Program-made: the position numbers and the translations under genes
Assembly (NCBI RefSeq): GCF_038397785.1
Contig: NZ_CP151642.1
Span: 1,612,001-1,676,000 of the forward strand
From: Salinibacterium sp. TMP30
GTDB taxonomy: Bacteria > Actinomycetota > Actinomycetes > Actinomycetales > Microbacteriaceae
DNA: 64,000 nucleotides
Direction of reading: 5' to 3'
Shown: positions 51,433-60,489 of the stretch, piece after piece
How positions within the stretch are numbered: position 1 is the first letter of the stretch
Layout of the letters: every line of letters begins with the position of its first letter
The notes under the pieces: model-generated
The model's database searches: none
The model's input: only the letters and a program-made list of their open reading frames with translations
Told to the model about the DNA's origin: nothing

Positions 51433-53682
51433 CTAGCTTTCCTCAGCGGGAATCGCTGCTTCTGCATCAGACTCATCAGTCACCGGTGCGAGCGAAAGCT
51501 TTCCGCGGTCATCGATCTTGGTAATTTCAACCTGAATCTTCTGGCCGACAGCGAGCACGTCTTCGACGTTCTCAACACGCTTGCCACCGGCGAGTTTACG
51601 AACTTCAGAGATGTGCAGCAGTCCGTCCTTGCCCGGGGTGAGCGAAACGAATGCGCCGAAGGTCGCGATCTTGACGACCGTACCTAGGAAACGTTCGCCG
51701 ACCTCAGGGTTGAGCGGATTCGCGATGGCATTAACCGCCGCGCGTGCAGCCTCGGCCGAGGGGCCATCGACGGCACCGATGTAGACGGTTCCGTCATCCT
51801 CAATCGAGATGTCCGCTCCGGTGTCATCCTGGATCTGGTTGATGTTCTTGCCCTTTGGACCGATCAGCTCACCGATCTTGTCAATCGGGATCTGAACCGA
51901 GATCACGCGAGGAGCCGTAGGAGCCATCTCGTCGGGAGCATCGATTGCAGCGTTGAGAACTGACAGGATCGCGGTGCGCGCTTCCTTAGCCTGCTTGAGC
52001 GCGCCGTCGAGAACCGACGAAGGCAATCCAGCGAGCTTGGTGTCGAGCTGAATGGCGGTGACAAACTCGCTTGTGCCGGCAACCTTGAAGTCCATGTCGC
52101 CTAGTGCGTCTTCAGCACCGAGGATGTCAGTGAGTGCCGCGTAGCGCGTTACGCCATCGACCTCATCCGAAATCAGGCCCATGGCGATACCGGCAACGGG
52201 TGCGCGTAGCGGCACACCAGCATTGAGCAGCGACAAGGTAGAGGCACACACTGAACCCATCGAGGTTGAACCGTTGGAACCGAGTGCCTCGGAAACCTGG
52301 CGAATCGCGTAAGGGAACTCTTCACGGGGAGGAAGCACTGGTGCGATGGCGCGCTCTGCGAGGAAACCGTGACCGATTTCACGACGCTTGGGGCTACCAA
52401 CACGACCAGTCTCGCCGGTGGAGTATGGCGGGAAGTTGTAGTGGTGCATGTAGCGCTTCTTGGTCACTGGTGCCAGTGAGTCAATCTGCTGCTCCATCTT
52501 GAGCATGTTCAGTGTGGTGACACCCAAGATCTGGGTCTCGCCGCGCTGGAAGATTGCCGAACCGTGAACGCGAGGAATGACCTCAACCTCGGCATCAAGC
52601 GCACGAATGTCGCTCAAGCCACGGCCGTCGATACGGATTCCCTCGGTCAGAACGCGCTGGCGCATGACCTTCTTGCTGACAGCCTTGTATGCACCGCCAA
52701 TCATGCCAAGAACATCTGCGCCGAGCTCGTCAGCGTCGACCTTCGACTGAACTTCAGCCTTGACGCGAGCCTTGAGCTCGTCGTCAGCGGTCTGACGCTC
52801 GATCTTGTCAGCGATCTTGTAGACATCGCGAAGCTCTGCCTCGGCCAGCTCGGACACGGCGTTGTATGCCTGGTCGGAGTACGGCGGGAAGAGCGGGAAC
52901 TCGGCAACAGGCTTTGCCGCCTTGTTGGCAACCTCGAGCTGAGCCTTCACAAGCTGCTTGAGGAACGGCTTGGATGCTTCGAGGCCCTGAGCAACAACAG
53001 CCTCGTCGGGCTTGGTTGCACCAGCCTTGATGAGCTCCCAGCTGTTCTCGGTAGCTTCTGCCTCAACCATCATGATGGCGATGTCTTCTTCGCCCTTGTC
53101 GTTGGTAACCATGCGGCCAGCAACGGTGAGGTCGAAGACAGCGTCAGCAAGCTGGCTGTGCTTCGGGAAGGCAACCCACTGGTCGCCGATCAATGCGAGG
53201 CGGATGCCGGCAACGGGACCGTAGAACGGAAGACCCGAGATCTGGGTGCTGAGCGAAGCAGCGTTGATCGACAGTGCATCGTAGAACTCGTCAGGAGCGA
53301 TGCTCAGAACGGTGATGACGATCTGAACTTCGTTGCGGAGTCCCTCAACGAAGGTCGGGCGCATCGGACGGTCAATGAGACGACAGACAAGAATCGCTTC
53401 CGTCGAGGGGCGACCCTCGCGACGGAAGAAGCTGCCGGGGATCTTGCCTGCAGCGTATGAACGCTCTTCGACATCCACGGTAAGGGGGAAGAAGTCGAAG
53501 CCTTCACGCGGGTGCTTACCCGCGCTGGTGGCGCTCAAGATCATTGTTTCTTCGTCGAGGTACGCGGCTACGGCACCCTGTGCCTGCTGAGCGAGTCGAC
53601 CGGTTTCGAAGCGCACGGTGCGCTTGCCGAACTTACCGTTATCGAGAACGGCTTCGGCGAATGTGATTTCTGGACCCTCCAT
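51433..53682 (-). CDS. pnp: Polyribonucleotide nucleotidyltransferase (PNPase)
   Basis: Phosphorolytic 3'-5' exoribonuclease. From ATG 53682 ([16 protein letters not shown]), preceded by AAAGGAG, it has 749 residues: two RNase PH domains with a helical linker, a KH domain ([16 protein letters not shown]) and an S1 domain ([16 protein letters not shown]). In actinobacteria it can also make (p)ppGpp-sensitive RNA tails; this is family knowledge. Its usual neighbour rpsO lies 8.5 kb to the right here. Confidence 0.97.
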   Translation of the reverse strand: MEGPEITFAEAVLDNGKFGKRTVRFETGRLAQQAQGAVAAYLDEETMILSATSAGKHPREGFDFFPLTVDVEERSYAAGKIPGSFFRREGRPSTEAILVCRLIDRPMRPTFVEGLRNEVQIVITVLSIAPDEFYDALSINAASLSTQISGLPFYGPVAGIRLALIGDQWVAFPKHSQLADAVFDLTVAGRMVTNDKGEEDIAIMMVEAEATENSWELIKAGATKPDEAVVAQGLEASKPFLKQLVKAQLEVANKAAKPVAEFPLFPPYSDQAYNAVSELAEAELRDVYKIADKIERQTADDELKARVKAEVQSKVDADELGADVLGMIGGAYKAVSKKVMRQRVLTEGIRIDGRGLSDIRALDAEVEVIPRVHGSAIFQRGETQILGVTTLNMLKMEQQIDSLAPVTKKRYMHHYNFPPYSTGETGRVGSPKRREIGHGFLAERAIAPVLPPREEFPYAIRQVSEALGSNGSTSMGSVCASTLSLLNAGVPLRAPVAGIAMGLISDEVDGVTRYAALTDILGAEDALGDMDFKVAGTSEFVTAIQLDTKLAGLPSSVLDGALKQAKEARTAILSVLNAAIDAPDEMAPTAPRVISVQIPIDKIGELIGPKGKNINQIQDDTGADISIEDDGTVYIGAVDGPSAEAARAAVNAIANPLNPEVGERFLGTVVKIATFGAFVSLTPGKDGLLHISEVRKLAGGKRVENVEDVLAVGQKIQVEITKIDDRGKLSLAPVTDESDAEAAIPAEES

Positions 53683-53990
53683 GCGGGGGTTTCTCCTTTG
53701 TTTTACGTCGCGCACCCGTGTGGTGTGCGACTCGTCAAGGAGCAGGAGCGGGCAGAAGGACGCGATGGTTCGTGCGCATGCCTAGAGTGGCGGCGCACGT
53801 CTGGCCAACAGTAGAAAGCCTCCGAACGACTCGGAAAATTACCACCGGTGACCAGCTTCTTGCCAGCCTGCTCCGGTGTTGCCCCACAACTACGTGGACA
53901 ACGCTCACAATCGTACCATTAGGCACCATCCGACCCCAGAAAGCGACCGTAACGACACGCTCAGGCTGCCAGTCGTTTACGCTTGAGGGT
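53683..53990. promoter_or_regulatory. Divergent pnp / DUF5302 intergenic region
   Basis: 308 bases with no supported gene. It should contain the pnp leader, where many bacteria place an RNase III autoregulatory hairpin; I could not see a convincing long stem. The rightward small gene begins just after a TACGCT that could be its -10. Confidence 0.4.
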
Positions 53991-54173
53991 ATGGAACCCA
54001 CAGAATCAACACCCTCTGCGAGCGAAGATAACAAGCGCAGGTTCCGCGAGGCGCTTGATCGTAAGCAGAATAAGGAAACAGCTCGCCCGGGACACTTGGA
54101 CGCCGAATCGGCAATTCAGGGAACCCAAGACCGCGCTGACCACAAACGCGACTTCCGCCGCAAGACCGGATAA
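53991..54173 (+). CDS. DUF5302 family small protein
   Basis: 60 very polar residues: MEPTESTPSASEDNKRRFRE..., with ALDRKQ and an ending DFRRKTG. The FREALDRK core and FRRK ending match the DUF5302 pattern of actinobacteria. No hydrophobic core, so probably disordered or nucleic-acid or protein binding. The ATG has GAGG only 2 bases away and a -10-like TACGCT about 7 bases before it, so it may be read from a leaderless mRNA. Confidence 0.75.
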   Translation: MEPTESTPSASEDNKRRFREALDRKQNKETARPGHLDAESAIQGTQDRADHKRDFRRKTG

Positions 54174-54218
54174 ACGAGCTCAACAACCGCTGGCGCCCGA
54201 GCAGCACGGGCAGGGTTA

Positions 54219-55334
54219 CTAGACCGCTCGGGCATCGGCGGCCGCGAGGGCGGCAAGAGCTGCGTCACGCTTGGAGACGAGAGATGCGTGGGTGGGAGCA
54301 TCCGGAACTTCGGCCGGTCTGTTGGTAGCGAACTCCTTGCGGAGCACGGGCACCACTTCTTCGCCCAGAAGGTCGAGCTGCTCGAGCACGGTCTTGAGCG
54401 GCAGTCCGGCGTGATCCATGAGGAAAAGTTGGCGCTGGTAGTCACCGAAGTGTTCACGCATTCCTGCGTACTTATCGATGACCTCTTGCGGGCTACCAAC
54501 CGCGAGTGGGGTCTGGTCAGTGAAGTCTTCCATCGACGGGCCGTGACCGTAGACGGGGGCGTTGTCGAAGTAGGGTCGGAACTCGGCCTTCGCTGCCTGC
54601 GAGTTGCTGCGCATGAATGCTTGGCCACCGAGCCCCACAATGGCCTGTGCTGCCGTGCCGTGACCGTAGTGCTCGAAGCGCTGACGGTAGTAGCTGACGA
54701 GACGCATGTAGTGCTCTTTGGGCCAGAAAATGTTGTTCGCGAAGAAGCCATCACCGTAAAAGGCTGCCTGTTCAGCGATCTCTGGGCTGCGGATCGAACC
54801 GTGCCACACGAAGGGAGGCACGCCATCCAGCGGGCGCGGCGTCGACTGGAAACCCTGAAGGGGCGTGCGGAACTTGCCCTCCCAGTTCACAAACTCTTCA
54901 CGCCACAACTTGTGCAGCAGCGAGTAATTTTCGATTGCAAGCGGGATGCCGTCACGAATGTCTTTGCCGAACCACGGGTACACCGGCCCGGTGTTGCCTC
55001 GACCCATCATGAGGTCGGCCCGACCATCAGACAGATGCTGAAGCATTGCGTAGTCTTCAGCAATCTTCACAGGATCGTTGGTGGTGATGAGCGTCGTGCT
55101 TGTAGAGAGTATGAGCCTCTCGGTTTGTGCAGCAATATAGGCGAGGGTCGTCGTGGGGCTGGAGGAGACGAACGGCGGGTTGTGGTGCTCGCCAAGGGCG
55201 AACACATCGAGTCCGACTTCTTCCGCCTTTTTGGCAATCGTGACGATGGCATTGATGCGCTCACCTTCGGTGGGGGTGCTGCCATCGGTGGGGTCAGTGG
55301 TGACGTCGCTAACGGTGAAAATTCCGAACTGCAT
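54219..55334 (-). CDS. LLM-class flavin-dependent oxidoreductase
   Basis: Bacterial-luciferase-like monooxygenase, 371 residues, TIM barrel. MQFGIFTVSD at the start, EEVGLDVFALGEHHNPPF, and LSDGRADLMMGRGNTGPVYPWFG are class motifs; flavin is FMN or F420 by family. The substrate (alkanal, sulfonate, nitrilotriacetate or other) cannot be read. It is divergent from a PucR/CdaR-like regulator across a perfect 32-bp palindrome, so its expression is probably controlled by that protein. Confidence 0.9.
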   Translation of the reverse strand: MQFGIFTVSDVTTDPTDGSTPTEGERINAIVTIAKKAEEVGLDVFALGEHHNPPFVSSSPTTTLAYIAAQTERLILSTSTTLITTNDPVKIAEDYAMLQHLSDGRADLMMGRGNTGPVYPWFGKDIRDGIPLAIENYSLLHKLWREEFVNWEGKFRTPLQGFQSTPRPLDGVPPFVWHGSIRSPEIAEQAAFYGDGFFANNIFWPKEHYMRLVSYYRQRFEHYGHGTAAQAIVGLGGQAFMRSNSQAAKAEFRPYFDNAPVYGHGPSMEDFTDQTPLAVGSPQEVIDKYAGMREHFGDYQRQLFLMDHAGLPLKTVLEQLDLLGEEVVPVLRKEFATNRPAEVPDAPTHASLVSKRDAALAALAAADARAV

Positions 55335-55409
55335 TAGTGCTCCGGTCTCCCAAAATGTGGCTGGATCAATTAGTTATCTCGTTCAACCAGACTGTTCCCC
55401 GATAATTCC

Positions 55410-55441
55410 GCCCCCATACCGCCAATTGGCGGTATGGGGGC
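55410..55441. promoter_or_regulatory. Perfect 32-bp palindrome between LLM gene and regulator
   Basis: Half-site GCCCCCATACCGCCAA followed by its exact reverse complement, no mismatch. It is 76 bases from the LLM start and 48 bases from the regulator start. TTGGCG inside each half could serve as a -35. Likely the operator of the divergent regulator. Confidence 0.85.
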
Positions 55442-55488
55442 TGTGAGCCGTACAGTGGTGCCGCACCCACGAAAGGTGGCAGCCACTT

Positions 55489-56163
55489 ATGCCCAGAGAC
55501 ATCGCGTCACTCGCCAACCCTGGCAGCGACAGCGTTGTGCAGTCGCTACTGGATGCTGCACGAACTTCTGCTGAGCGTCAGACTGCTACACAATCCCTCG
55601 GGCTCACTCCCAGCACCCGTTACCGAGTGATTGCGCAGCCCGCGAACTCCGCTGGCCCCGTGCACATCCCGTCGGCAGTGATGTCCACGGTTGCGGGGCC
55701 TGTACTCGCCGAGGTCGTGCTTAATACGGATGCCGTGGCGGCACCGCGAGCGGGAGTCGGAATCGCTGCCGCACCCGCCGAACTTGTGCGTTCTTGGCAA
55801 TCCGCACTCATCGCCCTGCGGTTGACTTCCGATAGTGAACCCGTGTTGCACGCAGATGACCTGGGTTCGCTTTTGCTGCTTGCGGAAATCAGCCCAGCGG
55901 GCGCCCCCGAAAACTGCGACCTGCAGGCGGTTGGGGTTGTCATTCGAGAATCACCGCGCATCATTGCCATGCTCGACACTCTTGCCGCGAGCGATAGTCT
56001 GCGCGCCGCAGCGACCACACTTGGATTTCACCACTCCACCGTGCAGTCACGGGCAGAAGAACTGAGCGGCAAGCTCGGTTTCGATGTGCGCACGACTCGC
56101 GGCCGCACGAGGCTCTCCGTCGCGCTCGCCCTGTACCGGCTCGAGACGGTGCGCTTCGACTGA
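55489..56163 (+). CDS. PucR/CdaR-like transcription regulator
   Basis: 224 residues. The C-terminal 55 residues (SLRAAATTLGFHHSTVQSRAEELSGKLGFDV, outlined) form a PucR-type HTH. Before it a degenerate GGDEF-like CdaR segment is visible (GVGIAAAPAELVRSWQSALIALRL and HADDLGSLLLLAEI). The usual N-terminal PucR sensor domain is absent or very short. Divergent to the LLM gene over a perfect palindrome. Effector unknown; this type is often an activator. Confidence 0.75.
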   Translation: MPRDIASLANPGSDSVVQSLLDAARTSAERQTATQSLGLTPSTRYRVIAQPANSAGPVHIPSAVMSTVAGPVLAEVVLNTDAVAAPRAGVGIAAAPAELVRSWQSALIALRLTSDSEPVLHADDLGSLLLLAEISPAGAPENCDLQAVGVVIRESPRIIAMLDTLAASDSLRAAATTLGFHHSTVQSRAEELSGKLGFDVRTTRGRTRLSVALALYRLETVRFD

Positions 56164-56199
56164 CGCCGACGCTCGCGAAGCAGGGATGTGAGCGCTCGA

Positions 56200-57051
56200 C
56201 TAGGCCTCGTTAGAGAGCTGACCACGCACGATTGAGTCGCCCGAGTGCGCAGGGTCGCCGTCGAACTGTTCTTCGGAGATGTCGACAAGATCGTAGCTAT
56301 CGATGTCGAGGCCATCGGGCACCGTGAACTGACCTGACGTGCCCTCGACGATTCCGAGGCTCACGAGAGCCGTGGCATCCGAGGTAATGAGCCACACTTC
56401 GCGGTAGCCGCCAGCAGTCGCGGGTGCATCGAAGTTCACATCAATCACTCGCGTACCGTCTGGCCGTCGCTCGAGCCTGGCCTCACCCGTTGAATCCGCC
56501 CAATTAGGGAAAGCATCGAGCGTTGCACTCGCAAGAATCGTCGGCTGATCGGCGGGCTGGAACGTTAGCCAGATCGCTGATCCTGCTGCCGCAACCAGCG
56601 CGAGCGACGCTGCCGCAGCAAGCGCAGCAACCCATGGACGCCGGCGTTTGTCGAGCGAATGCACAGTAGCGCCCTCGGTGACGGGATTGGCCTCAGCTGG
56701 TGGCGCCTCAGCTGATTCACAATCAGGCTCACTCAACGCACGCTCAGCGCGCTTCTCAGCTAATACATCCACGCGCTCGTCGACAACTGTTGAAGTGGAT
56801 AGTTTTTGCGGCAGCGTCGGCGCTTCGGGGCTCAGAGAAAGCTCGTCACTGATTCGCTCCCAAACTCGCGATGGCGGATCGAGCAGCTCGCCGGCATCAA
56901 ACGTCGCGCGACCGACCACCGCGGCGCGAGACAATACTTCGATTTCACGACGGCATTGCTCACATTCGCTGATGTGTTCGCTGTCTACGGGGAGGGCGAC
57001 CTGCTCGCCAAGAGCAAGCAGCGCAAGGACCTCAGGATCAACGTGTCGCAT
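56200..57051 (-). CDS. RskA-type anti-sigma factor
   Basis: 283 residues. N-terminal zinc-binding anti-sigma motif HISECEQC (H26, C30, C33), a disordered middle, one membrane helix (about 138-162) and a C-terminal RskA-like extracellular domain (WADSTGEARLERRPDG..., REVWLITSDATALVSLGIV). GGAG lies 4 bases before the ATG, inside the sigma gene (14-base overlap). It should hold the ECF sigma at the membrane until signal-driven proteolysis. Confidence 0.9.
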   Translation of the reverse strand: MRHVDPEVLALLALGEQVALPVDSEHISECEQCRREIEVLSRAAVVGRATFDAGELLDPPSRVWERISDELSLSPEAPTLPQKLSTSTVVDERVDVLAEKRAERALSEPDCESAEAPPAEANPVTEGATVHSLDKRRRPWVAALAAAASLALVAAAGSAIWLTFQPADQPTILASATLDAFPNWADSTGEARLERRPDGTRVIDVNFDAPATAGGYREVWLITSDATALVSLGIVEGTSGQFTVPDGLDIDSYDLVDISEEQFDGDPAHSGDSIVRGQLSNEA

Positions 57052-57598
57052 AGGTCTCCTCCAATCGTGTTCGCATCCGTTGCAAACTGCGCCGGATATG
57101 GCTCTTGACCGTGCCCAAAGGTAGTTCGAGGCGGTCGGCTATTTGGTTGTGTGTGAGATCGTCGAAGAATGCCAATCGCATTATTGCTTGAGCATCCGGC
57201 TCAAGCCTGGCGATTTCGTCGGCCACCATCAGCGTGTCAGCCAAATCGAAGTCTTGCACAATTGGCTCGCCCCTCGACGTTGTCGCGGCCAGCTCTTCTT
57301 GAAGGCGACGCACTCGCGCGCGGGCTTCGTGCGTGTCGGCGATCTTGTTCTTAGTGATCCCCACAAGCCAGGCGGAGAGGGTTGAGCGTTCCGGCTTGTA
57401 GCCTGCTCGACCGGTCCAGGCCGAAACGAAAACTTTTTGGGTGACGTCTTCGGCATCTCCACGGTCGCCGAGAGATCGAACGGCGAGAGTGAACACAAGT
57501 GATGACCAGCGACGGTAAATGTCTGCGAGCGCCGATTCCTCACCCGCAACGAAGGCGAGCGTCATGCGCGCTTCGTTAGCGAGGTCCTTGTCGGTCAT
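57038..57598 (-). CDS. ECF-type RNA polymerase sigma factor (SigK-like)
   Basis: 186 residues from ATG 57598 (GGAG four bases upstream); GTG 57622, which overlaps the sortase stop by 4 bases, is an alternative. Region 2 shows RSLGDRGDAEDVTQKVFVSAW and region 4 LTHNQIADRLELPLGTVKSHIRRSLQRMR (outlined), so both DNA-contacting parts are complete. Paired with an RskA-type anti-sigma. Its targets probably include the DUF4397/sortase genes directly upstream. Confidence 0.92.
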   Translation of the reverse strand: MTDKDLANEARMTLAFVAGEESALADIYRRWSSLVFTLAVRSLGDRGDAEDVTQKVFVSAWTGRAGYKPERSTLSAWLVGITKNKIADTHEARARVRRLQEELAATTSRGEPIVQDFDLADTLMVADEIARLEPDAQAIMRLAFFDDLTHNQIADRLELPLGTVKSHIRRSLQRMRTRLEETYATR

Positions 57599-57618
57599 GA
57601 TTCTCCGGTTGATGGTTG

Positions 57619-58227
57619 TCACAGTGGATTCGCAATCGCAACAACATTGTCAGAGTAGTTCTGCACATTCTTATCGAACTGTCCACCACAGGTGAGTAAA
57701 ACAATTCGTGGGGCGCCATCTCGATCAAAGACCTGATCGAGCGGAAGTTGCTTCTTTTGGATGTTCTGAACCGACTCTAGGCGATAGCGGTGATCCACGC
57801 CGTCCTCGGTAGTGACAATAATCTCAGCGTCTGCGGGCATCTCTTTGAGATACGCAAACGGGCCCAAGCCTTGGTCAAAAGAATCAACGTGGGCGGTGAT
57901 CACGGTTGACCCGGTTTCGCTACTGGGCGACGGACCATAGCGGTACCAGCCTGCCACCCGGATGTTCTCGGGGATCTGCATGAGACCGTCAGCCTCAACG
58001 CCGACCGGGGTGATCTGGATGTCGATCGAGACCGAGGGAATCTGGATGCGTACCGGGGCGGAAACTTGCTCTACCGGCGCGATTTCACTCGACTGCCGAG
58101 GCACATCGACCACCGCGGTAGGAAGCGGAGTCGGTGCCGGGTCGGGAGCGATGGGTTGAGCTGCTGTAGTTGTGCAACCTGCAAGGAGAAGCGCCATGGC
58201 CGCGAGGGCTAGGATTCTCGCGGCCAT
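57619..58227 (-). CDS. Lipoprotein class F-like sortase
   Basis: 202 residues. Unusually it starts with a lipobox (LLLAGC, Cys18) rather than a plain membrane anchor. The sortase barrel runs from RIQIPSVSIDI to the end, with catalytic His in TAHVDS (about H113) and Cys in LLTCGG (about C180). The catalytic Arg expected near YRDNVV is Ser here (NYSDNVV, about S192). It lies between the DUF4397 gene and the sigma gene, so it may process the DUF4397 protein. Confidence 0.85.
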   Translation of the reverse strand: MAARILALAAMALLLAGCTTTAAQPIAPDPAPTPLPTAVVDVPRQSSEIAPVEQVSAPVRIQIPSVSIDIQITPVGVEADGLMQIPENIRVAGWYRYGPSPSSETGSTVITAHVDSFDQGLGPFAYLKEMPADAEIIVTTEDGVDHRYRLESVQNIQKKQLPLDQVFDRDGAPRIVLLTCGGQFDKNVQNYSDNVVAIANPL

Positions 58228-58279
58228 GACGTTCTCCTTGATGGGGTGTGTGATTGTGTGGTGAGTTATTTAGTTGTGA

Positions 58280-59104
58280 CTACTTGGATGCGCGGGCTGC
58301 GGTGAGGCGAGTCGCTGCGAATCCTGCGAGAGCAAGAAGCGCTGCGAGGGCGCCGAGGCCACCGATGAGCGCACCGTTGTTGTTGTCAGCGGCGAGACCA
58401 GCGGTCCCCGCATCTACTCCACCGGGGTTCGAGTGGAGACCGTCAATGGTCTGTACTGCGAGCTGGAGGTTGTCGTCAGCGAGGCTGCCCCAGGCGTAAA
58501 CGATGGTGTTGACACCTTCAGCGATGGTGACGTCTGCCGGGCCGATAACTGGGTCTGTGGTTCCGGTTGCTGCGACCGCGGCTGAGATGGTTCCGACGGG
58601 GAGATTTGCCTTTACCTCGTCAGGGTTGCTGAGGTTCTCGAATGCTACAGCGCCGTTTGCGAGCACATCAACGGCGGGAGCCGCTGCAGTGTGACGAACG
58701 GTGAGCTTGCCCTGACCGGCAGGGATCGCGCTCAGGTCGTTGGTGAACAGCGACGCGGTTGGCGCTCCATCAGCGTCGAGGTGAGCGACGGCCGTGTAGC
58801 TCATGTTGGCGTCGAGCGTCAGGTCGATGGGCCCGATTGCAGGGGCAGAGTCGTCCATGGCATCCGATGCCGTGATGGCTACCGTGTAAGTGTCGGCCGG
58901 AAGGTCGAGGGGGCCAGCGAGGTCACCGGGCTCGAAGTCATCGAGAGTCAACTCACCGTTGACGTAGACGTCTACGGTGAGTCCGGGGACTGCATGCAGA
59001 ACGTACAGGTCGGCGCTGGTGTCTGAGATTGCACTTGCGGGGATTGCAACGCCTACTGCGGCGATCGCTCCGGCGGCTACACCGGCAATAAGTTTGTTTC
59101 GCAC
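58280..59104 (-). CDS. DUF4397 surface protein with C-terminal anchor
   Basis: 274 residues from GTG 59104, 9 bases after GAGG. Signal peptide (RNKLIAGVAAGAIAAVGVAIPASA, outlined), two DUF4397 repeats (LYVLHAVPGLTVDVYVNGE and LTVRHTAAAPAVDVLANG) and a C-terminal hydrophobic helix with a basic end (RLTAARASK). A canonical LPXTG is absent; LAADN precedes the helix. It is exported and membrane held, and probably the substrate or partner of the adjacent sortase. Confidence 0.85.
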   Translation of the reverse strand: MRNKLIAGVAAGAIAAVGVAIPASAISDTSADLYVLHAVPGLTVDVYVNGELTLDDFEPGDLAGPLDLPADTYTVAITASDAMDDSAPAIGPIDLTLDANMSYTAVAHLDADGAPTASLFTNDLSAIPAGQGKLTVRHTAAAPAVDVLANGAVAFENLSNPDEVKANLPVGTISAAVAATGTTDPVIGPADVTIAEGVNTIVYAWGSLADDNLQLAVQTIDGLHSNPGGVDAGTAGLAADNNNGALIGGLGALAALLALAGFAATRLTAARASK

Positions 59105-59203
59105 TGTTCTTGTCCTCTCATGGATCGGGCGTAATTCGCCTGACATGGAGTACTTCTGGCTGAACACCCATTTTGGATGCAGAACGGTGAAAAAAGTTTT
59201 GAA

Positions 59204-60337
59204 TTACTTCTCTGGGAGTGTGGTTGCCGCATCGATTCGACGGTTTGGTCGACTTCGCTGCGTGCGCCACCCGAGCCAGACCATAACGATGGCACCCACG
59301 ATGAGCGCCCAGAATGCGGAGCCAATTCCGATGACCGTGATGCCAGAGCTGGCGACCAAAAACGTTGCAATCGCAGCGATCCGATGCTCGGGAGCTTCGA
59401 GTGCGCTCCGTACTGACGCGATTAGCGCACCCATCACCGCGAGACCGGCGATTGCCACAACCACGACGGGCGGCGCAATCGTCACGAGAGCTGTGGCAAG
59501 CCCGGCGCCGAGACCGATAACGACATAGGTGGCTCCTGCAGAGACGGACGCGATCCATCGTTTACTACTGTCGTCGTGAGCTTCCTCACTTGCCGTCAGC
59601 GCGGCGGTGATTGCTGCCAGATTGAGTGCATGACCGCCAAAGAAAGCACTCGCCGCCGATGCTGCGCCGGTAACGGTGAGTGCTGGCCCGGCGGGAACCG
59701 CAAAACCGTACGTGCGCATCACAGTAAAACCTGGAACGTTTTGACCCGCCATCGTCACAATGAATAAAGGAATCCCCAGACTCACAATCACGATCGGATC
59801 AAAGGTCGGCATCACAAAGGTCAGTTGCGGCACGATTGTCGATCCCGGAAACGGGGTGCCGCCCGACGTCACAGCGATCGCGACCACTGCAGCAACTAGT
59901 GCGCCGGGAACCGCCCAGCGCGGCGCGACCTTCAACAAAATCAGCCAGGTAACAACCATCGGAAGCCCCAGCCACGGGTACTCAACGGCTGCAGTGATTG
60001 GTGCGAGACAGATCGTAAACAGGATGCCCGCCAACATCGCACTGGCAATGGGCTGTGGGATGTTGGTAATGAGCCGACCCAGCGCTGGTACGAGGCCGCA
60101 CACCACAATCAACACCGCACAGACAATGAACGCACCCACAGCTGCACGGAATTCGATGTCGCCCTGAGCCGCCACTATCAGCAAAGCAGCTCCAGGAGTG
60201 GACCATGCAACAGTAATCGGCATGCGATAGCGCCACGCCAAACCGATGGTTACAAGACCCATCAGAACAGTGAGGATGAGGAGACCGGATGCCGCCTGGG
60301 CATCGCTCGCGCCGACCGCTTGGAGCCCAGCAACCAC
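59204..60337 (-). CDS. BenE-family transporter, 5' end uncertain
   Basis: Benzoate/H+ symporter-like membrane protein, 377 residues from GTG 60337, with about 11 hydrophobic segments and QNVPGFTVMRTYGF, FGGHALNLAAITAALTAS typical of BenE. The reading frame upstream still encodes a family-like first helix (TGLIAGIAGFASSFTLVVAGL) to about 60412, but no ATG, GTG or TTG lies in frame before a stop at 60440-60442. Either an unusual start, a small frameshift near 60425 or sequence error is possible. Confidence 0.8.
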   Translation of the reverse strand: MVAGLQAVGASDAQAASGLLILTVLMGLVTIGLAWRYRMPITVAWSTPGAALLIVAAQGDIEFRAAVGAFIVCAVLIVVCGLVPALGRLITNIPQPIASAMLAGILFTICLAPITAAVEYPWLGLPMVVTWLILLKVAPRWAVPGALVAAVVAIAVTSGGTPFPGSTIVPQLTFVMPTFDPIVIVSLGIPLFIVTMAGQNVPGFTVMRTYGFAVPAGPALTVTGAASAASAFFGGHALNLAAITAALTASEEAHDDSSKRWIASVSAGATYVVIGLGAGLATALVTIAPPVVVVAIAGLAVMGALIASVRSALEAPEHRIAAIATFLVASSGITVIGIGSAFWALIVGAIVMVWLGWRTQRSRPNRRIDAATTLPEK

Positions 60338-60489
60338 GAGTGTGAACGACGACGCAAAGCCGGCAATGCCTGCGATCAGTCCGGTAGAAAGAAGCTGGAA
60401 AATGGCTGTCGTCGCTTTCTCTTCACGGCCCGTATCGGCTCATACTATCGCCGCTTCCGACTGCCACCACAGCACTCAACCAGTGGTTC

